Shown here piece by piece: positions 11,114-20,965 of a DNA stretch of 64,000 nucleotides. The DNA lies in contig JAPLPQ010000083.1 of the NCBI GenBank assembly GCA_026400105.1, positions 1 through 64,000 of the forward strand. Reading direction: 5' to 3'. The DNA comes from Burkholderiales bacterium (GTDB lineage: Bacteria > Pseudomonadota > Gammaproteobacteria > Burkholderiales > Burkholderiaceae_C). Made by a program: the position numbers and the translations under genes. The notes beneath the pieces were generated by a model. That model saw only the letters and a list, made by a program, of their open reading frames with translations. It was not told where the DNA came from and ran no database searches. Numbering within the stretch: position 1 is the stretch's first letter; the number at the start of each line of letters is the position of its first letter.

Positions 11114-12190
11114 ATGAAACTGAACAAACTTCAAACGCTGCTGTTCGCGCTGGCGCTGTTGCTGTTGCCGCTGCTGCTGCAGAGCTTCGGCAATGCCTGG
11201 GTGCGGATCGCCGACATGGCGCTGCTCTACGTGATGCTGGCGCTGGGCCTGAACATCGTGGTCGGTTATGCCGGCCTGCTTGACCTGGGCTATGTCGCCT
11301 TCTTCGCGGTCGGGGCCTATCTCTACGGCCTGCTGTCCTCGCCGCACCTGATCGACACCTTCCCGGCCATCGCCGCGATGTTCCCGGACGGCATGCACAT
11401 GTCGCTGCTGCTGATCGTGCCGCTGGCGGCGCTGCTCGCTGGCGTGGCCGGCGTGCTGCTCGGGGCGCCCACGCTCAAGCTGCGCGGCGACTACCTGGCG
11501 ATCGTGACGCTGGGCTTCGGCGAGATCATCCGCGTCTTCATGAACAACCTGGACCATCCGGTCAACATCACCAACGGGCCCAAGGGCATCGACCAGATCG
11601 ACGCGATCCACCTGTTCGGTCTCAACTTCGGCAAGAAGCTTGAACTGTTCGGCTTCGAGATCGCCTCGGTCACGCTCTATTTCTACCTGTTCCTGGCGCT
11701 GGTGATCGGGGTGGTCGTGGTCTCGCACCGGATCGAGAACTCGCGCATCGGCCGCGCCTGGATGGCGATCCGCGAGGACGAGATCGCCGCCAAGGCGATG
11801 GGAATCAACACCCGCAACATGAAGCTGCTGGCCTTCGGCATGGGTGCCAGCTTCGGCGGCGTCTCGGGCTCGATGTTCGCGGGCTTCCAGGGCTTCATCT
11901 CGCCCGAGTCCTTCAGCCTGCTCGAGTCGGTCATGATCGTCGCGATGGTCGTGCTCGGCGGCATCGGCCACCTGCCCGGCGTGATCCTGGGTGCGGTGCT
12001 GCTGTCCGCGCTGCCCGAGGTGTTGCGCTATGTCGCAGGGCCCTTGCAGGCCATGACCGACGGACGGCTCGACGCCTCGATCCTGCGCCAGCTGCTGACC
12101 GCGCTGGCCATGATCGTCGTGATGCTGATGCGTCCGCGCGGCCTGTGGCCGACCTCCGAGCATGGCAAGAGCCTGCAGCATGTCAAGTGA
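11114..12190 (+). CDS. livM: Branched-chain amino acid ABC transporter permease LivM
   Basis: A 358-residue second permease subunit. The core LMLALGLNIVVGYAGLLDLG and the later AMGINTRNMKLLAFGMGASF are typical of LivM. It begins 15 bases after livH behind an AGGAGAA ribosome-binding site and ends 16 bases before livG. It forms the transmembrane heterodimer with LivH. Multiple hydrophobic spans run through the whole protein. Confidence 0.94.
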   Translation: MKLNKLQTLLFALALLLLPLLLQSFGNAWVRIADMALLYVMLALGLNIVVGYAGLLDLGYVAFFAVGAYLYGLLSSPHLIDTFPAIAAMFPDGMHMSLLLIVPLAALLAGVAGVLLGAPTLKLRGDYLAIVTLGFGEIIRVFMNNLDHPVNITNGPKGIDQIDAIHLFGLNFGKKLELFGFEIASVTLYFYLFLALVIGVVVVSHRIENSRIGRAWMAIREDEIAAKAMGINTRNMKLLAFGMGASFGGVSGSMFAGFQGFISPESFSLLESVMIVAMVVLGGIGHLPGVILGAVLLSALPEVLRYVAGPLQAMTDGRLDASILRQLLTALAMIVVMLMRPRGLWPTSEHGKSLQHVK

Positions 12191-12206
12191 GCCGCAAGGA
12201 AAAACC

Positions 12207-12977
12207 ATGGCAGAAACCGTACTGAAAGTCGCCGGCATCTCGAAACGCTTCGGCGGCCTGCAAGCCCTGTCCGAGGTCGGGCTCACGATCACCCGCGGCC
12301 AGGTCTACGGCCTGATCGGGCCCAACGGTGCCGGCAAGACCACCTTCTTCAACGTCATCACCGGCCTCTACACGCCCGACAGCGGCAGCTTCGAGCTCGG
12401 TGGCAAGCCCTACCAGCCCACCGCCGTGCACGAGGTGGCCAAGGCCGGCATCGCGCGCACCTTCCAGAACATCCGTCTGTTCTCCGAGATGACCGCGCTC
12501 GAGAACGTGATGGTGGGCCGCCACCTGCGTACCAAGTCGGGCCTGCTCGGCGCGATCCTGCGCACGCCCGGCTTCAAGGCCGAAGAGCGCGCCATCGCCG
12601 AGCGCGCGCGCGAACTGCTCGACTATGTCGGCATCGGCAAGTACGCCGACTTCAAGGCACGCACGCTGAGCTACGGCGACCAGCGCCGGCTCGAGATCGC
12701 GCGCGCGCTGGCGACCGACCCGCAGCTGATCGCGCTCGACGAGCCGGCTGCCGGCATGAACGCGACCGAGAAGGTCATGCTGCGCGAGCTGATCGAGCGC
12801 ATCCGCCAGGACAACCGCACCGTGCTGCTGATCGAGCACGACGTCAAGCTGGTCATGGGCCTGTGCGACCGCGTCACCGTGCTCGAGTACGGCAAGCTGC
12901 TGGCCGAGGGCACGCCGCACGAGGTCCAGCACAACGAAAAAGTCATCGAAGCCTATCTGGGCACCGGAGCACATTGA
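12207..12977 (+). CDS. livG: Branched-chain amino acid ABC transporter ATPase LivG
   Basis: A 256-residue ATPase subunit with Walker A GPNGAGKTT at residues 38-46, the LivG-typical ARTFQNIRLF, a variant signature LSYGDQRRLEIARAL and Walker B LIALDEPAAGMN. The frame is open into livM, but the ATG at 12207 lies behind AAGGA (12196-12200) and gives the family N-terminus. It ends one base before livF, so the two ATPases are translationally close. Confidence 0.95.
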   Translation: MAETVLKVAGISKRFGGLQALSEVGLTITRGQVYGLIGPNGAGKTTFFNVITGLYTPDSGSFELGGKPYQPTAVHEVAKAGIARTFQNIRLFSEMTALENVMVGRHLRTKSGLLGAILRTPGFKAEERAIAERARELLDYVGIGKYADFKARTLSYGDQRRLEIARALATDPQLIALDEPAAGMNATEKVMLRELIERIRQDNRTVLLIEHDVKLVMGLCDRVTVLEYGKLLAEGTPHEVQHNEKVIEAYLGTGAH

Positions 12978-12978
12978 T

Positions 12979-13695
<717 letters not shown>

Positions 13696-13718
13696 GCCCT
13701 GAGTCTGGCGCCTGCCGT

Positions 13719-14669
13719 TCAGACGGTCCTGGCCTGGCCGTGATCCAGGTCGGGCCTGTGCCACGGGTCCAGGTGGGTCATCAGGTTCAGCACCCGGTGG
13801 CGCTGCAGCACCCGGTTGCGCGCCTCGACGGTGATGTCGTGGCCGGCCTCGACGTTCAGGCTGGCATCGACCTCCAGGTGGGCATCGACCACGATCATGT
13901 CGCCCATCTTGCGCGTGCGCACGTCATGCACGCCCTCGACCCCCGGCGTGTCGAGCAGGGTCTGCCGGATCGCGGCCACTTCCTCCTCGTCGACCGCGCG
14001 GTCCATCAGGTCGTGCAAGGCCTCCCAGCTGAAGCCCCAGCCCATCTTGGTCACCATCGCGCCGACGATCAATGCGGCGATCGGGTCGAGGATCGGGTAG
14101 CCGGCCAGGTTGCCGATGATGCCGAGGCCGACCACCAGCGAGGAGGCCGCATCGGAGCGGGCATGCCAGGCATTGGCGACCAGCATGCTCGACTTGACGC
14201 GCTTGGCGACCGCCAGCATGTAGCGAAACAGCAGCTCCTTGCTGACCAGCGCGCCGCCGGCGACCCAGAGCGCCAGCACATGCACCTCCGGCACGGTTCC
14301 GGGCGACTCGAGCTTGTGCACGGCAGACCAGAGCATACCCAGGCCGACTGCCAGCAGCAGCAGGCCCAGCACCAGCGAGGCGGCAGTCTCGAAGCGGTGA
14401 TGGCCGTAAGGGTGGTCGGTGTCCGCATCCTTGCGGCTGTGATGGCCGGCCAGCAGCACCACGAAGTCGGCCACCAGATCCGACAGCGAGTGGATGCCGT
14501 CGGCGATCAGGCCCTGCGACTTCGAGAAGATGCCAGCCAGGATCTGCAGCAGGGTCAGCACCAGGTTGACGCCTACGCTGACCCAGGTGCTGCGGGTGGC
14601 CGCGGCGATGCGTTCGGCCGGCGTATGGCCGCTGTCTTCGCTGTCCTCGGCCAGATCGGTGAATTTCAT
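13719..14669 (-). CDS. Cation diffusion facilitator family transporter
   Basis: A 316-residue inner-membrane divalent-metal/proton antiporter of the CDF family. The paired metal-site motif is in ADGIHSLSDLVAD, followed by HPYGHHRFETAA and several membrane spans. The cytosolic C-terminal domain (from about residue 210) has the regulatory ferredoxin-like fold pattern ending in histidine-rich LDPWHRPDLDHG. Zinc, iron, cobalt or manganese are all possible. It is convergent with livF and divergent from rsmB. Confidence 0.92.
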   Translation of the reverse strand: MKFTDLAEDSEDSGHTPAERIAAATRSTWVSVGVNLVLTLLQILAGIFSKSQGLIADGIHSLSDLVADFVVLLAGHHSRKDADTDHPYGHHRFETAASLVLGLLLLAVGLGMLWSAVHKLESPGTVPEVHVLALWVAGGALVSKELLFRYMLAVAKRVKSSMLVANAWHARSDAASSLVVGLGIIGNLAGYPILDPIAALIVGAMVTKMGWGFSWEALHDLMDRAVDEEEVAAIRQTLLDTPGVEGVHDVRTRKMGDMIVVDAHLEVDASLNVEAGHDITVEARNRVLQRHRVLNLMTHLDPWHRPDLDHGQARTV

Positions 14670-14838
14670 AGGTCTTTCCTTTGCGGTCTAGGGGGCTGCC
14701 CGAAAGGGCAATCCGTCATCTTATTGGCAGCAGATGAAGCTGTGATGATGCACCGGGCCTGATGGCTTCGCGATAATGGCAGCATCCCGTCCCGAATCCG
14801 GCTTTGCGCGTTGTCCGCGCGGCCCGTCATCGCACCGA

Positions 14839-16167
14839 ATGAATTCACCGATCCCCTTGTCCGATCAGCTGGCCGCTGCCGCCCGCACCCTCCTGGCCGT
14901 CGAGCAGGGCCGTTCCCTGACCGATGTGCTGGCCAAGATCCCGGCGCGGCTGCGCCCCGGCGTGCAGGCCCTGGCCTTCCACGCGCTGCGCCACTGGGGC
15001 GAGGCCGGCGTGCTGATCGGCCTGCTGGCCGATCGTCCGCCCGAGGGCGCCGCGCGCGCGCTGCTCGGGCTGGCCCTGGCGCTGCTGCTGCCGCAGGCCG
15101 TCGGCGGCAACGTCAGCTATGCCGCCCACACCGTGGTCGACCAGTCGGTGCAGGCCTTGCAGCAGCTCAAGCTGCCGCCAGGGCTGGCCGGCTTTGTCAA
15201 CGCCTGCCTGCGCCGCTACCTGCGCGAGCAGGACGAGCTGCTGCTCAAGGCCGGCGAGGACCTGCAGGCGCGCTGGAACCACCCGTTCTGGTGGGTGCAG
15301 CGCGTGCGGCGCGACCACCCGCAGCATTGGCAGGCGATCCTGGCCACCAACAACCGGCCCGCGCCGATGGTGCTGCGCGTCAACCGTCGCCGCATCGGGC
15401 GCGACGACTACCTGCAGACCTTGCGTGCCCAGGGCCTGCAGGCCGAGCCGGTGGGCCAAGACGGCATCGCGCTGGCGCAGGCGGTCGCGGTCGATCGGCT
15501 GCCGGGCTGGGAGCAGGGCCATTGCTCGGTACAGGACCTGGCGGCCCAGCTGGCGGCCCCGCTGCTGCTCGACGGCGCCGATCTGCCGGCCGGCGCCAGG
15601 GTGCTCGACGCCTGTGCCGCCCCGGGCGGCAAGACCGCCCATCTGCTCGAGTGTGCCGAGCTCGACCTGCTGGCGCTCGATGTCGATCCGCAGCGTTGCG
15701 AGCGCATCCGTGACAACCTGCAGCGCCTGGGACTCAAGGCCGAGCTGCGCGCGGCCGACGCCGCCGAAACCGCCCGTTGGTGGGATGGCCGCGCCTTCGA
15801 TGCCATCTTGCTCGATGCGCCCTGCACGGCCTCCGGCATCGTGCGCCGTCACCCCGATGTGCGCTGGTTGCGCCGTCCCGGCGACATCGCCCAGCTTGCC
15901 GCGCAGCAGCTGCGCCTGCTCGAGGCGCTCTGGCCGACGCTGGGCGCGGGCGGGCGGCTGCTCTACTGCACCTGCTCTGTCTTCAAGGCCGAGGGCGAGC
16001 AGCAGGTGCGCGACTTCCTGCTGCGTCATCCCGATGCCGAGCTGCTGCCTTCGCCGGGGCACCTGATGCCGGGCGAGGCCTTGTCGGGCGGCAGCGTCGG
16101 CGCTGATAATCTTGTCGGGATGGACGGATTCTTTTATGCCCTGCTGCTCAAGCGCCCGGCCGATTGA
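14839..16167 (+). CDS. rsmB: 16S rRNA (cytosine-967-C5)-methyltransferase RsmB
   Basis: RsmB makes m5C967 in 16S rRNA. The 442-residue protein has an N-terminal NusB-like RNA-binding domain (about 1-140) and a SAM-dependent methylase domain with DACAAPGGKTAHLLE as motif I. The two catalytic cysteines sit in DAPCTASGIVRRHPD and LLYCTCSVF. The ATG at 14839 is chosen because it starts the conserved domain; an in-frame ATG at 14776 would add 21 residues. It overlaps the start of the DUF4390 gene and heads the operon continuing to the response regulator. Confidence 0.94.
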   Translation: MNSPIPLSDQLAAAARTLLAVEQGRSLTDVLAKIPARLRPGVQALAFHALRHWGEAGVLIGLLADRPPEGAARALLGLALALLLPQAVGGNVSYAAHTVVDQSVQALQQLKLPPGLAGFVNACLRRYLREQDELLLKAGEDLQARWNHPFWWVQRVRRDHPQHWQAILATNNRPAPMVLRVNRRRIGRDDYLQTLRAQGLQAEPVGQDGIALAQAVAVDRLPGWEQGHCSVQDLAAQLAAPLLLDGADLPAGARVLDACAAPGGKTAHLLECAELDLLALDVDPQRCERIRDNLQRLGLKAELRAADAAETARWWDGRAFDAILLDAPCTASGIVRRHPDVRWLRRPGDIAQLAAQQLRLLEALWPTLGAGGRLLYCTCSVFKAEGEQQVRDFLLRHPDAELLPSPGHLMPGEALSGGSVGADNLVGMDGFFYALLLKRPAD

Positions 16168-16828
16168 TGCGCCTGCCGGGCGCCGTCGCGCCATGCTGGC
16201 GCTGGCTGCTGCTGCGTTGCTGCTGGCCACCGGCCCCGTCAGCGCGGCGCTGGAGTCGCCCGCAGCCGATCCGGCCCAGCTCGCCCTGGTGCGCCGCAGC
16301 GAGGGCCTGTTCCTGTCGGCCCGCCTGCCGCTCGAGATCAGCCCCACGGTCGAGGAGGTGCTGCGCAAGGGCGTGCCGCTGCATTTCCTCTGGAAGGCCG
16401 AATTGATCCAGTCGCGCTGGTACTGGCTCGACAAAACCGTGGCCAGCGTGGCGCGCACGGTCCGGCTCGCCTACCAGCCGCTCACCAGGCGCTGGCGCCT
16501 GAGCTATGCCTCCGGCACGCCCGGCGCCGCCGGACTGCAGTACGGCCTGCACCAGAACTTCGACAGCCTGGCCGATGCGCTGCTCAGCGCCGGCCATGTC
16601 TCGAACTGGAAGCTCATCGACGCCGCGCGCTGGAACGGAGCCGGCGATCAGCGCGTCGAGTTCAGCTTCGCGCTCGATCTGAGCCAGTTGCCGCGACCGT
16701 TCCAGCTCGGCCTGTTCAACCAGAGCAGCTGGAACATCACGCTGCAAAAGACGCTCGACGTACCCGGTCAGATCAGCAACGAGGCCGAGCCGGCGCTATC
16801 GGATTCCAGGTCCGAGGACGACGCGTGA
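16136..16828 (+). CDS. DUF4390 exported protein
   Basis: A 230-residue protein of the DUF4390 family, of unknown function and usually found just upstream of an NtrY-like kinase in betaproteobacteria. The N-terminus is a signal peptide: basic GRRRAM, a hydrophobic core LALAAAALLLA, and a cleavage-like VSA-A. The start is uncertain. ATG 16136 lies inside the end of rsmB, ATG 16193 sits at the hydrophobic core, and a TTG at 16112 is also in frame. The stop overlaps the kinase start (TGATG), which implies translational coupling. Confidence 0.8.
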   Translation: MPCCSSARPIDAPAGRRRAMLALAAAALLLATGPVSAALESPAADPAQLALVRRSEGLFLSARLPLEISPTVEEVLRKGVPLHFLWKAELIQSRWYWLDKTVASVARTVRLAYQPLTRRWRLSYASGTPGAAGLQYGLHQNFDSLADALLSAGHVSNWKLIDAARWNGAGDQRVEFSFALDLSQLPRPFQLGLFNQSSWNITLQKTLDVPGQISNEAEPALSDSRSEDDA

Positions 16829-19116
16829 TGACCAGCACCCCGGCCGCCTCGGGCTCGGTGTTGCCGTCCGGCCCCGGCCGCTGGGCCATCGTGCTGGGGC
16901 TGCTGTTCATGGTTGGCGTCGCGCTCGTGCTGCTGTTCCTGCTGACGCTGGCGACCGACAACCGGGCCTTCTACGAGGCCAACTTCGCGCGCCTGGTCGG
17001 CATCAACGTCGCTGTCGCCGTCGTGTTCCTGCTGGTGATCGTCGGCCTGGCCGTCCAGCTGGTGCTGCGCCTGCGCCGACGGCGCTTCGGCAGCCAGCTC
17101 ATGCTCAAGCTCGCGGCGATCTTCTCGCTGGTGGGCTTCCTGCCCGGTCTGCTGGTCTACCTGGTGTCGTATCAGTTCGTCTCGCGCTCGATCGAGAACT
17201 GGTTCGACGTGCGGGTCGAGTCCGCGCTGAGCGCCGGCCTTAGTCTGGGCCGTACCACCCTCGACACGCTGGCGGTCGATCTGGCCAACAAGACCCGGGT
17301 CGCCGCCGCCGGCCTGGCCGGCAGCAGCAATGCCGGCGCCGGCCTGGCGCTCGAGCGCCTGCGCGAGCAGCTCTCGGCGGCCGACCTGGTGCTCTGGAGC
17401 TCGAACGGTCAGGCCGTTGCCAGCGCCGGCGAGTCGCGCTTCAAGCTGACCCCGGAGCGCCCGAGTCCGTCCGATCTGCGCGCGACCCGGCGCGACCGCG
17501 TGATCGCCAGCATCGAGGGCCTGGAGGAGCAGGACGGCGCCTCGAATCCGTCCGGGCCGGCCAGCCAGCCGCGCATCAAGGTGCTGGCGCTGGTGGCCGC
17601 CGCCGGTTTCGGCCTGCAGGACGAGCCGCGCTATCTGCAGGTCAGCGCCCCGTTGCCGGCGCTGTTGGTGGCCGATGCGCTCGCGGTCCAGGTCGCGCAT
17701 CGCGAATACCAGGAGCGCTCGCTGGCGCGCGACGGCTTGCGCCGGCTCTATATCGGCACGCTCACGCTCACGCTGTTCCTGGCGCTGTTCGGCGCCGTGT
17801 TGCTGGCCGTGCTGCTGGGCAACCAGCTGGTGCGCCCGCTGCTGATGCTGGCCGCCGGCATGCGCGATGTCGCGCGCGGCGACCTCGGCCCCAAGCTCGC
17901 GCTGTCCTCGCGCGACGAGCTCGCCGGCCTGACGCGCGACTTCGCGCACATGACACAGGAGCTCTCCGATGCGCGCCAGGCGGTCCAGAGCAGCATGCAG
18001 CAGGTCGACACCGCCCGCGCCAACCTGCAGACCATTCTCGACAACCTGACCGCTGGCGTCGTGGTGCTCGACGCCCGGGGCAGCATCCTGAGCGCCAACC
18101 CCGGCGCCACCCGCATCCTGCGCGCGCCGCTCGCCGCCCACCAATGGCAGGGCCTGCAGACCGTGCCCGGGCTCGAGGGCTTTGCCCACTGGGTGCAGCA
18201 GCAGTTCGACCGCTTCCTCGGCGAATCCGCGCACGAGCAGGGCCATTGGCAGCAGTCCTTCGAGCTGCGTCCCGCCCATGCCGATCGCGCCGATCTGGCC
18301 CACCCCGGCGGTGGCGGCGACCATGTCACGCTGATTGCACGCGGCGCCCTGCTGCCGCATGGCGATCGCCTGCTGGTGTTCGACGACGTGTCCGAGATCA
18401 TCTCGGCCCAGCGTGCCCAGGCCTGGGGCGAGGTCGCGCGCCGACTCGCGCACGAGATCAAGAATCCGCTGACCCCGATCCAGCTGTCGGCCGAGCGCCT
18501 GGCCATGAAGCTCGAGGGCAAGCTCGAGGGCCAGGATGCCGCGCTGCTGAGCCGCTCGGTGCGCATCATCGTTGATCAGGTCGACGCGATGAAGCGCCTG
18601 GTCAACGATTTCCGCGACTATGCGCGCCTGCCGGCGGCGCAGCTGATGCCGATCGACCTCAACGCGCTGGTCAGCGACATCCTGGTCCTGTACGACCCCT
18701 CCAGCGTGCCGGTGCAGCTCGACCTCGAGCCCGTGCCCCTGGTGCTGGCCGATGCCCAGCAGGTGCGCCAGGTTATCCACAACCTGGTGCAGAACGCCCA
18801 GGACGCCACGCCGCCCGGTGCCGGCCCGGTGCTGCTGCAGACCCGATTGGCCGAAAGCGGGCGCCGGGTCAGGCTGGTGGTGCAGGACAATGGGCCCGGT
18901 TTCCCCGAGGCCATACTCAAGCGCGCCTTCGAGCCCTATGTGACGACCAAGTCCAAGGGCACCGGGCTGGGCCTGGCAGTGGTCAAGAAAATCATGGACG
19001 AACATGGCGGCCGGATCGACATCGGCCACCGTCTCGACGGTGACCGTATCCTGGGGGCCAGAGTCTCGTTATCATTCAAGGTTGCGCAAACGCAACAAGA
19101 CGAAGCGACAAGCTAG
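16828..19116 (+). CDS. NtrY-like sensor histidine kinase
   Basis: A 762-residue membrane kinase. In order: two N-terminal membrane spans (about 19-43 and 56-82), a third near 90-115, an extracytoplasmic sensor region, a fourth span near 308-335, a HAMP linker, a PAS domain (DNLTAGVVVLDARGSILSAN), the HisKA box ARRLAHEIKNPLTP with His at about 542, and an ATPase domain with NLVQNAQDAT, GPGFPE and SKGTGLGLAVVKKI. This is the NtrY/PrrB-like layout, likely linked to nitrogen or redox sensing. The ATG at 16828 overlaps the preceding stop. The response regulator follows after 17 bases. Confidence 0.9.
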   Translation: MTSTPAASGSVLPSGPGRWAIVLGLLFMVGVALVLLFLLTLATDNRAFYEANFARLVGINVAVAVVFLLVIVGLAVQLVLRLRRRRFGSQLMLKLAAIFSLVGFLPGLLVYLVSYQFVSRSIENWFDVRVESALSAGLSLGRTTLDTLAVDLANKTRVAAAGLAGSSNAGAGLALERLREQLSAADLVLWSSNGQAVASAGESRFKLTPERPSPSDLRATRRDRVIASIEGLEEQDGASNPSGPASQPRIKVLALVAAAGFGLQDEPRYLQVSAPLPALLVADALAVQVAHREYQERSLARDGLRRLYIGTLTLTLFLALFGAVLLAVLLGNQLVRPLLMLAAGMRDVARGDLGPKLALSSRDELAGLTRDFAHMTQELSDARQAVQSSMQQVDTARANLQTILDNLTAGVVVLDARGSILSANPGATRILRAPLAAHQWQGLQTVPGLEGFAHWVQQQFDRFLGESAHEQGHWQQSFELRPAHADRADLAHPGGGGDHVTLIARGALLPHGDRLLVFDDVSEIISAQRAQAWGEVARRLAHEIKNPLTPIQLSAERLAMKLEGKLEGQDAALLSRSVRIIVDQVDAMKRLVNDFRDYARLPAAQLMPIDLNALVSDILVLYDPSSVPVQLDLEPVPLVLADAQQVRQVIHNLVQNAQDATPPGAGPVLLQTRLAESGRRVRLVVQDNGPGFPEAILKRAFEPYVTTKSKGTGLGLAVVKKIMDEHGGRIDIGHRLDGDRILGARVSLSFKVAQTQQDEATS

Positions 19117-19133
19117 GGATTATTGGCAAGGCC

Positions 19134-19799
19134 ATGGCAAACATACTGGTGGTGGACGACGAGCTTGGTATCCGCGAGCTCTTGTTCGAGATCCTTAACG
19201 ATGAAGGCCACGCCGTCGAGCTGGCCGAGAACGCAGCGCAGGCGCGAGCCTTGCGCGAGCGTCAGCGACCCGATCTGGTGCTGCTCGACATCTGGATGCC
19301 CGACACCGATGGCGTGACGCTGCTCAAGGAATGGGCGGCCGCCGGCCAGCTGACCATGCCGGTCATCATGATGAGCGGTCACGCCACCATCGACACCGCG
19401 GTCGAGGCCACCCGCATCGGCGCGATGGCCTTCCTGGAAAAACCGATCACCTTGCAAAAGCTGCTGCAGTCGGTCGCGCAGGGCCTGGACAAGCTCGTCG
19501 CTCGTCCGGCTCCAGCGCCTGCCAGTGTCGTCGCGGTGGCGCCCGACGCCGAACTGCTGTCCGTGCCCGAGAGCGCCGTGCCGCCCGAGCGCGCGCCCGT
19601 CAGCCAGTTCGACTTCGACCTGCCACTGCGCGAGGCGCGCGATGCCTTCGAGCGTGCCTATTTCGAGTTTCATCTGGTCCAGGAGCATGGCTCGATGACC
19701 CGGGTGGCGGAAAAGACCGGCCTCGAGCGCACCCATCTGTATCGCAAGCTCAAGCAGCTCGGCATCGACCTGTCCAAAACAAAGCGCAACGCTATGTGA
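19134..19799 (+). CDS. NtrX-like response regulator without AAA+ domain
   Basis: A 221-residue regulator. The N-terminal receiver domain has acidic pocket D8/D9, phosphoacceptor D52 (LVLLDIWMPD), and the conserved Thr/Lys region ending in FLEKPI. After an alanine/proline-rich linker (about 125-160) comes a C-terminal Fis-type helix-turn-helix (TRVAEKTGLERTHLYRKLKQ). The sigma-54-activating ATPase present in classical NtrX is absent. It pairs with the upstream kinase. ATG 19134 starts the receiver domain. Confidence 0.9.
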   Translation: MANILVVDDELGIRELLFEILNDEGHAVELAENAAQARALRERQRPDLVLLDIWMPDTDGVTLLKEWAAAGQLTMPVIMMSGHATIDTAVEATRIGAMAFLEKPITLQKLLQSVAQGLDKLVARPAPAPASVVAVAPDAELLSVPESAVPPERAPVSQFDFDLPLREARDAFERAYFEFHLVQEHGSMTRVAEKTGLERTHLYRKLKQLGIDLSKTKRNAM

Positions 19800-19819
19800 A
19801 AAAATGGCGAAAACGCCCC

Positions 19820-19825
19820 TATAAT
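19820..19825 (+). promoter_or_regulatory. Putative -10 element of tRNA-Phe
   Basis: A perfect TATAAT lies 24 bases before the tRNA 5' end, a typical distance. The -35 region is weak (TGTGAA at 19796-19801, overlapping the response regulator stop codon). Confidence 0.6.
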
Positions 19826-19849
19826 TGTCCCCACTGCTGCATGCAGCAA

Positions 19850-19925
19850 GGCCCGGTAGCTCAGTTGGTAGAGCAGCGGATTGAAAATCCGCGTGTCGAT
19901 GGTTCGATTCCGTCCCAGGCCACCA
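19850..19925 (+). tRNA. tRNA-Phe (anticodon GAA)
   Basis: A 76-base cloverleaf with encoded CCA. Anticodon stem GCGGA/TCCGC encloses loop TTGAAAA. The acceptor GGCCCGG against CCAGGCC has one non-canonical C-A opposition at the fifth pair, and the T stem GATGG/CCGTC contains a T-G pair. Both are small departures from the usual fully paired form. Confidence 0.95.
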
Positions 19926-19936
19926 AAATTCCCATG

Positions 19937-19962
19937 AACGCCCGCTTTTTCAAGCGGGCGTT
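19937..19962 (+). terminator. Terminator between tRNA-Phe and LysR gene
   Basis: A perfect 11-base inverted repeat AACGCCCGCTT/AAGCGGGCGTT with loop TTTC. It is only 12 bases after the tRNA CCA. The stop codon of the convergent LysR gene lies inside the hairpin, so it can serve both directions. The T-run after it is short. Confidence 0.75.
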
Positions 19963-20939
19963 CTGCTTTCCGGCGTCAGAAAATCGGCGCCTTTGGCCCA
20001 TCTCCGGTCGCCCAGCTCCTGCTTGCTCAGCAGGTAGTCGGGCCGGTCCGCCAGGCGTTGGATCGCCAGGTCGATGAAAGCCCGCACCCGCCTGGGCTGC
20101 GCGGTCCGGTTGCCGTAGTACAGGTGCAAGCCGATATGGTCGCTGACATGCTCGAGCAGCACCGGCACCAGCCGTCCCTGGCGGATCAGGCCAGCGGCCG
20201 CCAGATTCGAGATCTGGCCGATCACCTGGCCGGCCAGCACCGCCTGCAACTCCAGTTCGGCATCGTTGGTCGACAGCGTCGGCGTGACATGCCGGTGCTG
20301 GATCTCGCCGTCGATGTTCAGGTACCAGGGCAGAATCTGGCCGGTGGCCGGATGGCGGAACGCGCTGCAACGGTGCGTCGCCAGGTCTTCCACGCTCTGC
20401 GGCGCCCCGAAACGCTCCAGGTAGCTCGGCGCGGCACAGACGAGCAGCTGCACCGGCAACAGCCGGCGCGCGATCACCCCTTCCTCGGGCGAGACCCCGA
20501 TCCGAAAGCCCACATCCACCCGGTCCAGCACCCAGTTCCCGACTCCGTCGTCGAGCTGCACGTCGGGCTGGATTCCGGGGTGGAGCTGGCAGAACTCGTC
20601 GAGCACCGGCATCAGGAGGCTGGCAAACGATGACCTCGGCCCCACGATGCGCAGCGGCCCGGCAATCTCGTCCTTGGACTCGCGCGCGCGGCTCAAGGCC
20701 CGCTCCAGCGCCGCCAGCGCGGGCTGGGTCGCCTCCAGGAAGCGCTGCCCTTCATCCGTGAGCGCCAGGCTGCGGGTCGTGCGGTGCAGCAGACGCACGC
20801 CAAGCTGCTGCTCGAGCTGGGCGATGGCCTGGCTGGCCGCCTGGGGCGTCACCCCCTGCGCGAGCGCGGCGCGGCGAATGCTGCCCAGCGTCACCGCCTT
20901 GGCGAAGGTGTCAATCGCGCGAAGTTCATTGATGGCCAT
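19950..20939 (-). CDS. LysR-family transcriptional regulator
   Basis: A 329-residue regulator with an N-terminal winged helix-turn-helix (about 1-60, SIRRAALAQGVTPQAASQAI) and a LysR substrate-binding domain (GPLRIVGPRSSFASLLMPVL onward). The HPGIQPDVQLDDG stretch is typical of the subgroup that controls divergent oxidoreductase genes. It is transcribed away from the SDR/alcohol dehydrogenase pair and is the obvious candidate regulator of it. The inducer is unknown. Confidence 0.92.
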   Translation of the reverse strand: MAINELRAIDTFAKAVTLGSIRRAALAQGVTPQAASQAIAQLEQQLGVRLLHRTTRSLALTDEGQRFLEATQPALAALERALSRARESKDEIAGPLRIVGPRSSFASLLMPVLDEFCQLHPGIQPDVQLDDGVGNWVLDRVDVGFRIGVSPEEGVIARRLLPVQLLVCAAPSYLERFGAPQSVEDLATHRCSAFRHPATGQILPWYLNIDGEIQHRHVTPTLSTNDAELELQAVLAGQVIGQISNLAAAGLIRQGRLVPVLLEHVSDHIGLHLYYGNRTAQPRRVRAFIDLAIQRLADRPDYLLSKQELGDRRWAKGADFLTPESRTPA

Positions 20940-20965
20940 GGAGACGATTCCTTGCTGGGGTATTG

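Noticed and set aside
9848..12292. An 814-codon minus-strand frame opposite livH and livM
   Set aside because: Histidine/glutamine-rich shadow of the permease codons; it also runs through a tRNA gene.
13696..13718. Possible terminator between livF and the cation efflux gene
   Set aside because: The 23-base gap contains no convincing stem followed by T.
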